Source: UBA11986 sp963734955
GTDB lineage: Bacteria > Bacteroidota > Ignavibacteria > UBA10030 > UBA6906
DNA: 64,000 nt
Direction of reading: 5' to 3'
Assembly: GCA_963734955.1 (NCBI GenBank)
Contig: CAVTJO010000016.1
Coordinates: forward strand, 1-64,000
Shown: positions 16,205 through 25,255 of the stretch, piece after piece
Numbering within the stretch: the first letter of the stretch is position 1
Layout of the letters: every line of letters begins with the position of its first letter
Program-made: the position numbers and the translations under genes
Notes under the pieces: model-generated
What the model was told of the DNA's origin: nothing
What the model saw: only the letters and a program-made list of their open reading frames with translations
The model's database searches: none

Positions 16205-17338
16205 ATGGCAAGTGCCAACACAAGCTCGAGTCCAATTCTCATCATCTATGCAATTGCGGCGCTGCTCGCGTTCGTTGCTGTGGAGAATTCAAAGCTCGAT
16301 GTGAAGCAGAAGTGGTACGCCGAAAAACTCGAAGCCGCAAAGCATGCAAGCGCAGCGGAGCAGTGCATCAAAGAGTATCGGCTTGAAAAAGGAGTGTTCG
16401 TCGATGAGGTCAATGATCCGAATGAGACGGCGCTCATCGGTCAGGACCTGACGCCGATTACCACGGACCAGGGTGACATCGATGCAAAACTTGCGTCGAC
16501 GAATCCCAACTTCGCAGCCGTTGTTGTGGAACTGTTGAAGCAGGCAGGCGTGAGGGAGAAGGACCACGTGGCAGTGGCAATGACGGGCTCATTCCCCGCG
16601 CTCAACATTGAAGTTCTCTCGGCGCTTGAAACGTTGAAGCTCGTCCCGTTAGTGATTACTTCTGTTGGAGCCTCGAATTGGGGAGCAAATGACCCGACGT
16701 GTACATGGCTGGACATGGAGCGAGTGCTCCATCAAAAAGGAGTCTTTCAGACACGGTCGATAGCCGCATCCATCGGCGGCGGTGGAGACATCGGCAGGGG
16801 CTTGAGTCCTGAAGGGCGGCAGATGATTGTCGCGGCGATCAAGCGAAACAATATCACCCTGATCGACGACGAGCATCTTGAACAGAGCATCGAACATCGC
16901 CTGAGGTTGTACGAGGAACGCAGCAAGGGGCATCCGATCAAGGCATACATCAACATCGGCGGGGGAATTGCAAGTCTCGGAACGGTGGTGAATGGTGAGA
17001 TCATTCCGAGCGGCCTTTCGAAGGAATTGCCGGTGAAGAACTATCCGGTCCGCGGCGTTATTGTTGAGATGGCCAAGCGGGGAGTTCCGATCATTCATCT
17101 CTACAACATCCGGCAGATGTGGGCGCAGTATGAGCTGCCACAGAACCCGATACCATTACCCGGACCGGGAGCGGGCGGGATTTTCGTCCGCGTGAAATAC
17201 AACGTTGCGATTACGTGGATCGCAGTGGGGGTGCTGTCAACCCTGATCCTGTTGGCTGGCTATATCGACAGGAAGAAGCACCGGTTGGGAACAGAGCTTG
17301 TTCCCGTGATAAGATCAGAGGTTGGTCATGAATTGTAA
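16205..17338 (+). CDS. pgsW: Poly-gamma-glutamate system protein, PgsW-like
   Basis: A 377-residue protein with one membrane segment near each end (ILIIYAIAALLAFVAVE, and ITWIAVGVLSTLILLAGYI near residue 350) and a large domain between. Landmarks: DQGDIDAKLASTNPNFAAV, VAVAMTGSFPALNIEVLSAL, ASIGGGGDIGRGLS, INIGGGIASLGTV. This matches the 'poly-gamma-glutamate system protein' found after pgsC in Gram-negative lineages. Its biochemical role is not established, as far as I know. Position and family both place it in polymer synthesis or export. A TTG at 16199 is an alternative start. The frame is intact. Confidence 0.8.
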   Translation: MASANTSSSPILIIYAIAALLAFVAVENSKLDVKQKWYAEKLEAAKHASAAEQCIKEYRLEKGVFVDEVNDPNETALIGQDLTPITTDQGDIDAKLASTNPNFAAVVVELLKQAGVREKDHVAVAMTGSFPALNIEVLSALETLKLVPLVITSVGASNWGANDPTCTWLDMERVLHQKGVFQTRSIAASIGGGGDIGRGLSPEGRQMIVAAIKRNNITLIDDEHLEQSIEHRLRLYEERSKGHPIKAYINIGGGIASLGTVVNGEIIPSGLSKELPVKNYPVRGVIVEMAKRGVPIIHLYNIRQMWAQYELPQNPIPLPGPGAGGIFVRVKYNVAITWIAVGVLSTLILLAGYIDRKKHRLGTELVPVIRSEVGHEL

Positions 17339-17357
17339 AATACGTCTGAAGCAGGAA

Positions 17358-18263
17358 ATGAAACGTCTTCTGGTCATAGCCCTCCTTGGAGGGAGCCTGG
17401 TTGCAGCATCAGCCGCGGCTGCAAAAGCGAAGCGAGTTGTGCTCAAGCCAAAGGATGCGGGTGCCGAAATTGCCATTGTGACTGCGGGAAAGGCCCGTTC
17501 GTACTATCCGTTGAGCGCCAGGCGATGGAGCACGGTGTCAGTAAAGGGGCCCGGTGAATTGCACATTGTCACCCGCGCCATGGTTGCTCCCACGGCAGGA
17601 GACATGATCGAGTATCACATGGTCTACAGACTTGACGGTGCGGGTGAATCTGTTTTCGACGCTGAAGAAGTAACCCGGTCCGGATCTGCCAGGTACAGGG
17701 ATACGAATTTCGGAGTTCCCGGGGATCCGGAAAACCTTACTGTGAAGGTTGGGCGAGGGTATCATTCCATCGATCTCATGGTGAAAGACTCTTTGCCGCG
17801 GGTTTCAGCCCGATATCTTTTTGCACCTCGAAAAGAGAGAAAGACTCCGTGGGTTTCCCTTGCTCCCCTCGCGCCCATCGAGCCCGTGGATCTCTTCGCA
17901 GGAGAGGAAACGGCACACTACTACCGGTTTTCGTCGGAAAAGCCCATGAAGATTGAGATCATAGGTCCCACCGACCTGAGAGTAATGACGCGCGTCGAAA
18001 ACAGCTTCAACATGAAAGGACGTGCACACTACCGTCTTCAGATCAAACAGAACGGTCAGGTGTTGCAGTCCTTCCAATTGAGCAGCAAGCGTTCAGAAAC
18101 CACAATCTACAAGAACAACCACAAGCTCGTCCCGGGGAAGGCGCGAGAAATTGTCTTCAAAGTCCCCAAGGGTTTGCAGCGATATGAAATCACGCCCCTC
18201 GACGGGCACAGCCTGCTTGGACAGGTCATGTTTCCGAGGAAGGATGCCAAACTTGGATTATAG
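17358..18263 (+). CDS. Periplasmic hypothetical protein of the pgs locus
   Basis: 301 residues from the ATG at 17358, which follows a CAGGAA ribosome-binding site and gives the signal peptide KRLLVIALLGGSLVAASAAAA. The remainder looks like two beta-rich halves (KGPGELHIVTRAMV, and EIIGPTDLRVMTRVE, which share the pattern 'GP.dL.v.TR'). This suggests a duplicated sandwich domain of about 130 residues each. I do not recognise the family. Tight spacing to pgsW (an overlap if the earlier ATG at 17328 is used) and to the barrel gene (1 base) puts it in the operon. A periplasmic adaptor for polymer export is a guess. Confidence 0.65.
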   Translation: MKRLLVIALLGGSLVAASAAAAKAKRVVLKPKDAGAEIAIVTAGKARSYYPLSARRWSTVSVKGPGELHIVTRAMVAPTAGDMIEYHMVYRLDGAGESVFDAEEVTRSGSARYRDTNFGVPGDPENLTVKVGRGYHSIDLMVKDSLPRVSARYLFAPRKERKTPWVSLAPLAPIEPVDLFAGEETAHYYRFSSEKPMKIEIIGPTDLRVMTRVENSFNMKGRAHYRLQIKQNGQVLQSFQLSSKRSETTIYKNNHKLVPGKAREIVFKVPKGLQRYEITPLDGHSLLGQVMFPRKDAKLGL

Positions 18264-18264
18264 A

Positions 18265-19410
18265 ATGCACGCTATTCAAAAGACTGTCACAGCAAGATCG
18301 ACCGGTCGATACTTGCCGCTTGCAGCGAGCCTACTGCGACCAATCCCACTCTTGTGCCTTTTGTTCCTTCCGGGGAATCTCTTAATGGGTGGTGGTATCA
18401 CCTCATGGAAGCTCGATGTCGGTGTCTCGTCGGTATACGATAACAACATCTTGAGGTATTCAGACAAATACCTTTCACATTTTGACAACCGCGAGGATGA
18501 AGGGCGTTTTCACATCAGTACCCGTGATGATCTTATTCTGTTGAGTTCCGTCAGGGGGACAGTGGCGATGAACCTGATCAGCGACCTCAACACCAGCGGC
18601 TCGTTCGATTATCGTCATCGGACGTACACGCACAACGCCATCAAAGACTGGTCGCTGCTCAGCATGAGTCTGCGGCAAGACCTCTCGAAGCAGTTGGTGG
18701 CGCAACTTGGATACAGTTACATCCCGGAATTCTATGTGCGCCATTATCGTGATGACGACTGGGTAAAACTCTACGGCTACACTCCGATCACATTTCAACC
18801 TTTCGATTTCAAGAAGGATGAGCTGAACGGCTGGCTCCAGTACAACGTCTTCTCCGGCACCCGGGTCAGGGCCACTTTCGGATTTATGCGATACTATTAC
18901 AACGAACATTTCGCCGAATACAACTGCAGAAATAGAGCGTACGGATTTCAGGTCTTTCAGACACTTCTCAAGAACATACGGCTCAACGGTTCGTTTGAGG
19001 TGGTGTATTCACGAGCTGAGGGAGACATCGACACAGACCCTTCGAATGATCAGAACATCTTCGTTCTTGGCATGGACTATCGGCTTCCCAAGGTATTCGG
19101 CCATACGAATAGCATCGGTGTGGAAGGAGAGCACGTGCGAACTTTCTACACAACACACAATTTTCTGGAGGTCGATCAGGAGCACGCCGGTCGAAAGGAC
19201 TACGAGTACCGTGTGTCGATCTCCTATGAGTTCGGTCTTCTCGACAACCTGGCACTTGTGGTGAACTACGCATGGCAAAAGCGTGACAGCAAAACGTCGG
19301 CAGTTCAAAATGCCACCTATCTCGCAGATGAGAAGAATTATCGTCAACATCAATTCGGTTTGGAAGTGAAGTATTCAGTGAGTTTTGTACCGTCTGATGA
19401 TTCTGAATGA
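18265..19410 (+). CDS. Outer-membrane beta-barrel protein of the pgs locus
   Basis: 381 residues beginning at ATG 18265, one base after the previous stop. A hydrophobic leader (ASLLRPIPLLCLLFLPGNLL) is followed by alternating amphipathic strands rich in Tyr/Arg/Asp, for example KLDVGVSSVYDNNILRYSD, RATFGFMRYYYNEHFAEYN, YEYRVSISYEFGLLDNLAL and HQFGLEVKYSVSF at the end, as in 14- to 16-strand barrels. No lipoprotein signal. In Gram-negative polymer loci such a barrel would be the outer-membrane exit. That role is inferred from position only. Confidence 0.7.
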   Translation: MHAIQKTVTARSTGRYLPLAASLLRPIPLLCLLFLPGNLLMGGGITSWKLDVGVSSVYDNNILRYSDKYLSHFDNREDEGRFHISTRDDLILLSSVRGTVAMNLISDLNTSGSFDYRHRTYTHNAIKDWSLLSMSLRQDLSKQLVAQLGYSYIPEFYVRHYRDDDWVKLYGYTPITFQPFDFKKDELNGWLQYNVFSGTRVRATFGFMRYYYNEHFAEYNCRNRAYGFQVFQTLLKNIRLNGSFEVVYSRAEGDIDTDPSNDQNIFVLGMDYRLPKVFGHTNSIGVEGEHVRTFYTTHNFLEVDQEHAGRKDYEYRVSISYEFGLLDNLALVVNYAWQKRDSKTSAVQNATYLADEKNYRQHQFGLEVKYSVSFVPSDDSE

Positions 19411-19422
19411 AAGGAGCAAGGA

Positions 19423-20451
19423 ATGTCAAAGAATATTCTCCCATACATTTGCTGCGTGCTGGCCCTGAGTTGCGCCAAACCAACTGATCCGGAGTCGCTG
19501 ACTCCGGGGTCTGGAGGTTATGCTGTGGTTGCGAAGCTTCGATTACCGGCATATGCCGAGGACATCGACGTGAACGACACGCTCGCGTACATCGCTCAGG
19601 GTGAGGGTGGTGTTGCGGTTGTGAGTGTTGCGGATCGCGCGAGGCCGAGGCTTCTCGGTACGTGTGAGGACAACCAACTCCGAGGGTATTCATACAAACT
19701 GGCTCGCAAGGATTCGATCGTAATCCTGGCGGCAGGAGGATTTGGAATCAACACAGTGAATGTTGCCAACCCTCTTGCGCCATCTTTTGTGCAACATTTT
19801 GGTGGCGCAAATAGCGTTGGCGATGTGATTGTCTTCGGGAAATGGCTTATTGAAGGCAAAGGGGAGGATGGAGTGAGGTTCGCGGATTTGGATGAATATG
19901 GGTTCCCAGGCTATGTCAGTTACAAAGGCAGACTTTTCAGCCCGGGATATGCCCGCGGCATGACAGTGACTCGCGATAGCGCCTTGTTGGTTTCGTCCGG
20001 AGAGATGGGGCTAACGGTGTACGACCTCCGTGACATTGAGACCTACCCTGCGGGCCCGGGCTACTACGATGAACGCAAAGATTATGCCTCGTGGATAGAT
20101 TTGCCCGGCTATGCGGTCCATGTTGCGGTGATGGGGGACCGGCGGATTGCATTCGTTGCATGCGGGACGGCCGGAGTACACGTTGTGGATTTCTCGGACA
20201 CAACCCTGAGGGTGATTGGTGGTTATTCGACAGGCGGTTATGCAAAGGAAGTGGCGTATAGTAATGGGCGTCTCTATGTAACAACCGAGCTCAGGGGACT
20301 GCAGATTCTCTCAGTGGAGAACCCCGCTGCCCCCGGGCTCATCGGCGTTATTGATACGGAGTATGCATTGGGAGTTACCGTCGACCAACACTACGTGTAC
20401 GTTACGGATGAAACCGAAGGTCTGATTGTTATCGCGATACCTTCGTACTGA
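19423..20451 (+). CDS. LVIVD-repeat (beta-propeller) lipoprotein
   Basis: 342 residues with a lipoprotein-type leader (LPYICCVLALSCAKP; lipid-bearing Cys probably at residue 17). It then has about six repeats of the form 'aY(i/v)a.GegGv.vvsV.d...P.l', for example TLAYIAQGEGGVAVVSVAD, AFVACGTAGVHVVDFSD and LYVTTELRGLQILSVENP, the LVIVD unit that folds as a propeller. It follows the barrel gene by 12 bases with an AAAGGAGCAAGG ribosome-binding site. Surface or periplasmic scaffolding is the usual guess for this family. Confidence 0.75.
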   Translation: MSKNILPYICCVLALSCAKPTDPESLTPGSGGYAVVAKLRLPAYAEDIDVNDTLAYIAQGEGGVAVVSVADRARPRLLGTCEDNQLRGYSYKLARKDSIVILAAGGFGINTVNVANPLAPSFVQHFGGANSVGDVIVFGKWLIEGKGEDGVRFADLDEYGFPGYVSYKGRLFSPGYARGMTVTRDSALLVSSGEMGLTVYDLRDIETYPAGPGYYDERKDYASWIDLPGYAVHVAVMGDRRIAFVACGTAGVHVVDFSDTTLRVIGGYSTGGYAKEVAYSNGRLYVTTELRGLQILSVENPAAPGLIGVIDTEYALGVTVDQHYVYVTDETEGLIVIAIPSY

Positions 20452-20530
20452 AGAGTTGAAAAGTGGAGCTCGATTCTCGGGTGTTCATGCTTGTCGTTCA
20501 TGAACTGGAATCACCATAAGGAGCAAAATC

Positions 20531-23500
20531 ATGTCTCACAGGTTATCGTATTTGGTTCTGATGTCAGTACTCGTTTCCATGTCGGCCAGGAGCGAATGGG
20601 TCTCGTTGAACAAGGGCGCGTCACGAGCGGAAGCTCCACGTGTCACGGTGCTTCAGGATGATCGGATCTCCACGGTTCTGAAGGTCGAGATTCCGGGCTT
20701 TGAGGCGAAGGATTTTCCCGCGGAGGGGAAGTTATACAAGTCGATCTCTTTGCTCACCGACCCTGTCACCAATCAGCCTGGAAGTCCGGAGATACCGTAT
20801 GTGGCAGAGATGCTGGCGATTCCTGACCGTGGCGGTGTCGAGGTTGAAGTGGTGGAGACCGGTGAGGTTCACAGATTCACAGGGTACGTTCCGCCGCCCG
20901 CGAGGGCACCGTGGGAGGAATCCTCTCCTGAACCCAGGTATGTCGAGAATGATGCTGCGTACCACTCAACGATCGCATATCCGGAATCCTACGTGACCAT
21001 CGGCGATCCTGCCGTATTCCGAGACTTCAGAGTTGCGCGAGTCTCAATCTACCCTGTACGCTATATTGCTGAGACAAAGGAAGTACAGGTCCTTTCATCG
21101 ATCACGATCCGCGTCAGCTATGGAAGGGGAAATGAGATCAACCCGAAGACAGCGCTGCGCCGGATGATCGCACCCTCGTTTGGCGCTGTCTACCGGAGTT
21201 CTCTCATCAACTATCAACATGTGCTGGATCGTGACTACAACGGATTAGAGTCGGGCCGAGAAGTGTTGTTGTGCATTGTTCCAGACACGTTTGCGACTGC
21301 GTTTACACCATATGCGCAGTGGAAACACAAGTCGGGGACGTATGTCGTCGTGACGAAGTTCAGCCAGATCGGCGCGAACAGCACGAATCCGGATATCATC
21401 AAGAACTACATCGCACAATGTTACCATTTGTGGGCGAATCCTCCAACGAACGTGTTGCTCGTGGGTGATTATGGACAGGTTCCCATCAGGCCGGAAGACT
21501 CTCAGGGTTTTGCTGTAGAAGATTACTTTGTCGAAATCGACGGGAATGATGTATTTCCGGAAATGTACATTGGAAGGTTCACACAGGATCTCAACAGCAT
21601 TATCGGCCTGCAGACGATTATCAACAAGGTGACCAAATACGAGCGAACCCCTTACCGCGCAAACCTGGATTGGTTTAAACATGCAGTTGTATGCGCAAAC
21701 ATCGTCGATCCCACCCAACAGTCCACAAAACGTTGGGTGTCCTCCGTCATGAGGGAAAGCGGCGGGTTCGTGGTCGATACCTTGCTCCCCATAGGCTCTG
21801 CATGCCCGCACAATCTGGCCGACGTGATAAACGCGTTGAACAGCGGCAGGGGCTACCTCAACTACAGAGGTGAAGGCGGAAGTGCGGGATGGTGGGCCAC
21901 ATGCTATCCGTTCAGCACGTCCGATGTGCCGAGCGTGAACAATGGCGAGATGACACCGTTTGTGACAAGCATTGGATGCGGTGTTGCGAATTTCACGGTG
22001 GCGAATAGTTTCGGGGAAGCGTGGATGGAACTGGGCACCCCTACTGTAATCCGCGGCTCATGCGCATTCATTGGCCCCACGTGGGGGAATACTCACGCGA
22101 TATACAACAATGAAATCGACAAGGGACTGTATGTCGCTCTGCTCGAGGAGAACATGGATACCCCGGGGCAGACGCTTCTGCGTGGCAAGATCCGAATGTA
22201 CAATACCTATGGTGGGGGGGATCCCCAGGTGCTGTGGCACTTCAGGACGTACACAGTGCTCGGAGATCCAAGTATGCACATATGGAAAGACGTTCCCAGA
22301 AAGGTCGATATTACATACCCCCCGCAAGTATCAATCGGCTATAACCAATTGCAGGTGACTGTCGTCGATTCTGCAACTCATGTGCCGGTCAGTGGTGCTG
22401 AGATTTGTATCGCGGGGGATAGTGTGTACACCACCGGATTAACGGATGCGAGCGGCCTGGCGATCGTGCCGATTGACCTTCCCACCATTGACACGCTCAC
22501 GCTTCTTGTTCGGGGTGTTCGGGTGGTGCCGGCTGAAGGATCAATCATGGTTGTGTCTGACCAGGAACATGTTGCACCGTTCGGAGAGCCCGTCGTGACT
22601 GACCTCGACGGCAACCACGACGGGAAAGTCAACCCGAATGAACACGTTCAGATATCATACATATTGAGAAACTGGGGCCTGCAAACAGCGAACAACGTCC
22701 AGGCAACACTCTCGGTTCCGGACACGACATATGTCTCGATCGTGAACCAGGGGCCTGTATTCTATGGGACGCTCCCTCCGAACGGTTCTGCCTCGGGGTC
22801 AGGAACACCGTTGCAGTTCCATGTGAAGACCGACGCTCCTGTGGGGGCGACGGTACCGCTGCAATTAAATGTTACCAGTTCATCTCATGCCTGGACATAT
22901 CTGAGGCAGCAAGTAGTCGACGGATGTAACCTGCGTTATGTCGCCGCGGTTGTCAATGACCAGGGGTCACCGCAGAACAACGGCAGACTTGACCCCGGGG
23001 AGAGGGCGATAGTGTATCTGACAATAACAAATGATGGCCAGGATGCAGCTCCCAACGTGACGGGCATTCTCCGCAGTGCGGATCCACACATCACAATTCT
23101 TGATTCAACCGGCAGTTTTGGGACTCTTGCCATCAGCGGCAATTCAACGAATACGATCAACTACTTCGTCGTGGCCGTTGCTGATTCGTGTCCTCTCGGC
23201 TCATCACCACTATTCACGGTAGTGCTACGTACGCAAAACGGGAACTATGCGTATTCGGTTGCCAGGGATTTTGCAATCACCGTGGGACTTCCCAGCGGTT
23301 CAGATCCGAGCGGTCCTGACGCGTATGGGTACTATGCATACAGCAACGATGACAGCCTGTACGAAGAGGCTCCAGCATTTGATTGGGTTGAGATCAGAAG
23401 TGTGGGGACGCGGATCCCATATGTCTCGCCGGGAGATTTCACAGTAACCGAGACCCTTCCATTCGCGTTCAAGTACTATGGAAGAAACTACACGAATGTC

Positions 23501-25177
23501 CGGGTAAGCAGCGATGGGTGGCTGGCGTTTGGCTCGGGGACTCAGACATCGTACACCAACTACCCGCTGCCCCATAACGACAATGTGAACAACATGGTTG
23601 CGTTGTTCTGGGATGATCTCTTTGAAGGAAGCAACAATCCGACGAGCAAGTTGTTTTATTATAGCGACGCGACAAACCATCGATTCATCGTTGAGTGGGA
23701 TTCAGTGGGTCACTATGGCGGCACCACGCTGCGGGAGACTTTTCAGGCTATTCTCCTCGATCCGGCATACTATCCCACCCCCACAGGAGATGGTGAGATT
23801 ATCTTCCAGTACCGGATTGTGGGCGAAGAGCTGACATGCACCATAGGTACCGAAGACAGTACTCAAACAATCGGTCTCCAGTACTTGTGCGATGGCACGT
23901 ACGCCCAAACAGCGACGAACGTTCGAGATCGGGTCGCCATCAAGTTCACCACAAGGCCTCCCGCAGTTGGCCTTACCAACATGACTGTCTCTGTCCTGAT
24001 AGGACCCGGATGGAACCTCATCTCCAATCCTGTCTCCCGTCCGGACAGCATCAATGGCGTTCGGAGGCTCTTCCCTCACTCGGAGACCGACTATGCATTT
24101 CGATTTGAACCGGGCTCGGGATATGTTCAGAGTTCCTCGCTCTCTCACGGTCCCGGTTTCTGGCTAAAGTTTCCCAATGGGGAATTGAATCCGATTACAG
24201 GGATTCGAATTATCAGCGACTCAGTCGATGTGAGTCCGGGCTGGAACCTGGTCGGATCGATTTCAAGTGACCTGGACACATCAATGATCGTAACCATCCC
24301 GCCGGGGATCAGATCGTCGAGCTATTTTGGATATACGGGCGGGTACAACGTCGTCACAATGCTTGGATCTGGACAAGGATACTGGGTCAAGTCAAATGCT
24401 GCCGGCCAATTCGTGTTCAATCCGCTATTTCGATTGACCACTCCGAACAAGGGACTTTCACGAAGTTCCGGATGGGACGGCCTAAGCTCGATCACCATCA
24501 CGGACAGCAAAAAAGGGTCGCAAACACTGTATTTCGGTGCTGGCGTCAAGGATTCGCTTCTTCTGTCGATGTTCCTCATGCCTCCGTTACCACCAGTGGG
24601 CGCATTCGATGCGAGGTTCGAGAGTGCTGAGGGCGGCACAATGATGAGAATGCACCCGGTTGAACCAAGCGATGTGGTTGAATTCCCGATCAGCATTCAA
24701 TCGACGTCGTATCCCTTGACAGTAAGTTGGAACATCGTACATGGACTATCATATGAATTGAATGATGCTGTCGGTGGCCAGCGTATTCCCGCAACCGTGT
24801 TGACCGGAACGGGCTCCATGAACGTTGCCGATCGGGCGATTCAAAGACTCGTGCTGCGAACATCTGGATCCGCGGGATTGCCATCCGAGTACGAGCTTTC
24901 GCAGAACTATCCGAATCCGTTCAATCCCACTACCGTCATAAAGTACTCATTGCCGGTCGACAGCAAAGTCTCATTGAAGATCTTCAACGTACTTGGACAG
25001 GAGATCAGGTCACTTGTTGGCGAAGTACAGCCCGCGGGCTACAAGTCAGTGCAGTGGGACGGGAAATCAGGAAGCGGACTCCAGTCTTCCAGCGGAGTGT
25101 ATTTCATTCGCCTGGATGTTCAGGGAACCAACGGCGGTGCATTCTCACAAGTACGCAAGATGCTGTTGATGAAGTGA
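20531..25177 (+). CDS. T9SS-secreted C25 (gingipain-family) protein 1
   Basis: 1,548 residues. Signal peptide about 1-21; C25 propeptide-like part about 25-240; peptidase domain about 240-590, with NVLLVGDYGQVP, YFVEIDGNDVFPEMYIGRF, LNYRGEG and TSIGCGVANF. Next come Ig-like and two CARDB-like repeats (DGNHDGKVNPNEHVQISY; RLDPGERAIVYLTI), a nidogen-like region (SSDGWLAFGSGTQ), two 'GPGWNLISNP' repeats, and the type A sorting domain from YELSQNYPNPFNPTT to the end. Cys483 aligns with the gingipain nucleophile (CGVANF against CITAQF), but the GHG histidine position is Glu448. AAGGAGCAAAATC precedes the ATG. Surface-exposed or released by T9SS. Catalysis is uncertain. Confidence 0.88.
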   Translation: MSHRLSYLVLMSVLVSMSARSEWVSLNKGASRAEAPRVTVLQDDRISTVLKVEIPGFEAKDFPAEGKLYKSISLLTDPVTNQPGSPEIPYVAEMLAIPDRGGVEVEVVETGEVHRFTGYVPPPARAPWEESSPEPRYVENDAAYHSTIAYPESYVTIGDPAVFRDFRVARVSIYPVRYIAETKEVQVLSSITIRVSYGRGNEINPKTALRRMIAPSFGAVYRSSLINYQHVLDRDYNGLESGREVLLCIVPDTFATAFTPYAQWKHKSGTYVVVTKFSQIGANSTNPDIIKNYIAQCYHLWANPPTNVLLVGDYGQVPIRPEDSQGFAVEDYFVEIDGNDVFPEMYIGRFTQDLNSIIGLQTIINKVTKYERTPYRANLDWFKHAVVCANIVDPTQQSTKRWVSSVMRESGGFVVDTLLPIGSACPHNLADVINALNSGRGYLNYRGEGGSAGWWATCYPFSTSDVPSVNNGEMTPFVTSIGCGVANFTVANSFGEAWMELGTPTVIRGSCAFIGPTWGNTHAIYNNEIDKGLYVALLEENMDTPGQTLLRGKIRMYNTYGGGDPQVLWHFRTYTVLGDPSMHIWKDVPRKVDITYPPQVSIGYNQLQVTVVDSATHVPVSGAEICIAGDSVYTTGLTDASGLAIVPIDLPTIDTLTLLVRGVRVVPAEGSIMVVSDQEHVAPFGEPVVTDLDGNHDGKVNPNEHVQISYILRNWGLQTANNVQATLSVPDTTYVSIVNQGPVFYGTLPPNGSASGSGTPLQFHVKTDAPVGATVPLQLNVTSSSHAWTYLRQQVVDGCNLRYVAAVVNDQGSPQNNGRLDPGERAIVYLTITNDGQDAAPNVTGILRSADPHITILDSTGSFGTLAISGNSTNTINYFVVAVADSCPLGSSPLFTVVLRTQNGNYAYSVARDFAITVGLPSGSDPSGPDAYGYYAYSNDDSLYEEAPAFDWVEIRSVGTRIPYVSPGDFTVTETLPFAFKYYGRNYTNVRVSSDGWLAFGSGTQTSYTNYPLPHNDNVNNMVALFWDDLFEGSNNPTSKLFYYSDATNHRFIVEWDSVGHYGGTTLRETFQAILLDPAYYPTPTGDGEIIFQYRIVGEELTCTIGTEDSTQTIGLQYLCDGTYAQTATNVRDRVAIKFTTRPPAVGLTNMTVSVLIGPGWNLISNPVSRPDSINGVRRLFPHSETDYAFRFEPGSGYVQSSSLSHGPGFWLKFPNGELNPITGIRIISDSVDVSPGWNLVGSISSDLDTSMIVTIPPGIRSSSYFGYTGGYNVVTMLGSGQGYWVKSNAAGQFVFNPLFRLTTPNKGLSRSSGWDGLSSITITDSKKGSQTLYFGAGVKDSLLLSMFLMPPLPPVGAFDARFESAEGGTMMRMHPVEPSDVVEFPISIQSTSYPLTVSWNIVHGLSYELNDAVGGQRIPATVLTGTGSMNVADRAIQRLVLRTSGSAGLPSEYELSQNYPNPFNPTTVIKYSLPVDSKVSLKIFNVLGQEIRSLVGEVQPAGYKSVQWDGKSGSGLQSSSGVYFIRLDVQGTNGGAFSQVRKMLLMK

Positions 25178-25255
25178 GAAACAGATCAGTGCAGGGGCAT
25201 GGATGCCAGGGAAGAAGTTCATCAGGAACCGGTGAGACAACCAAAAGGGTGTATC

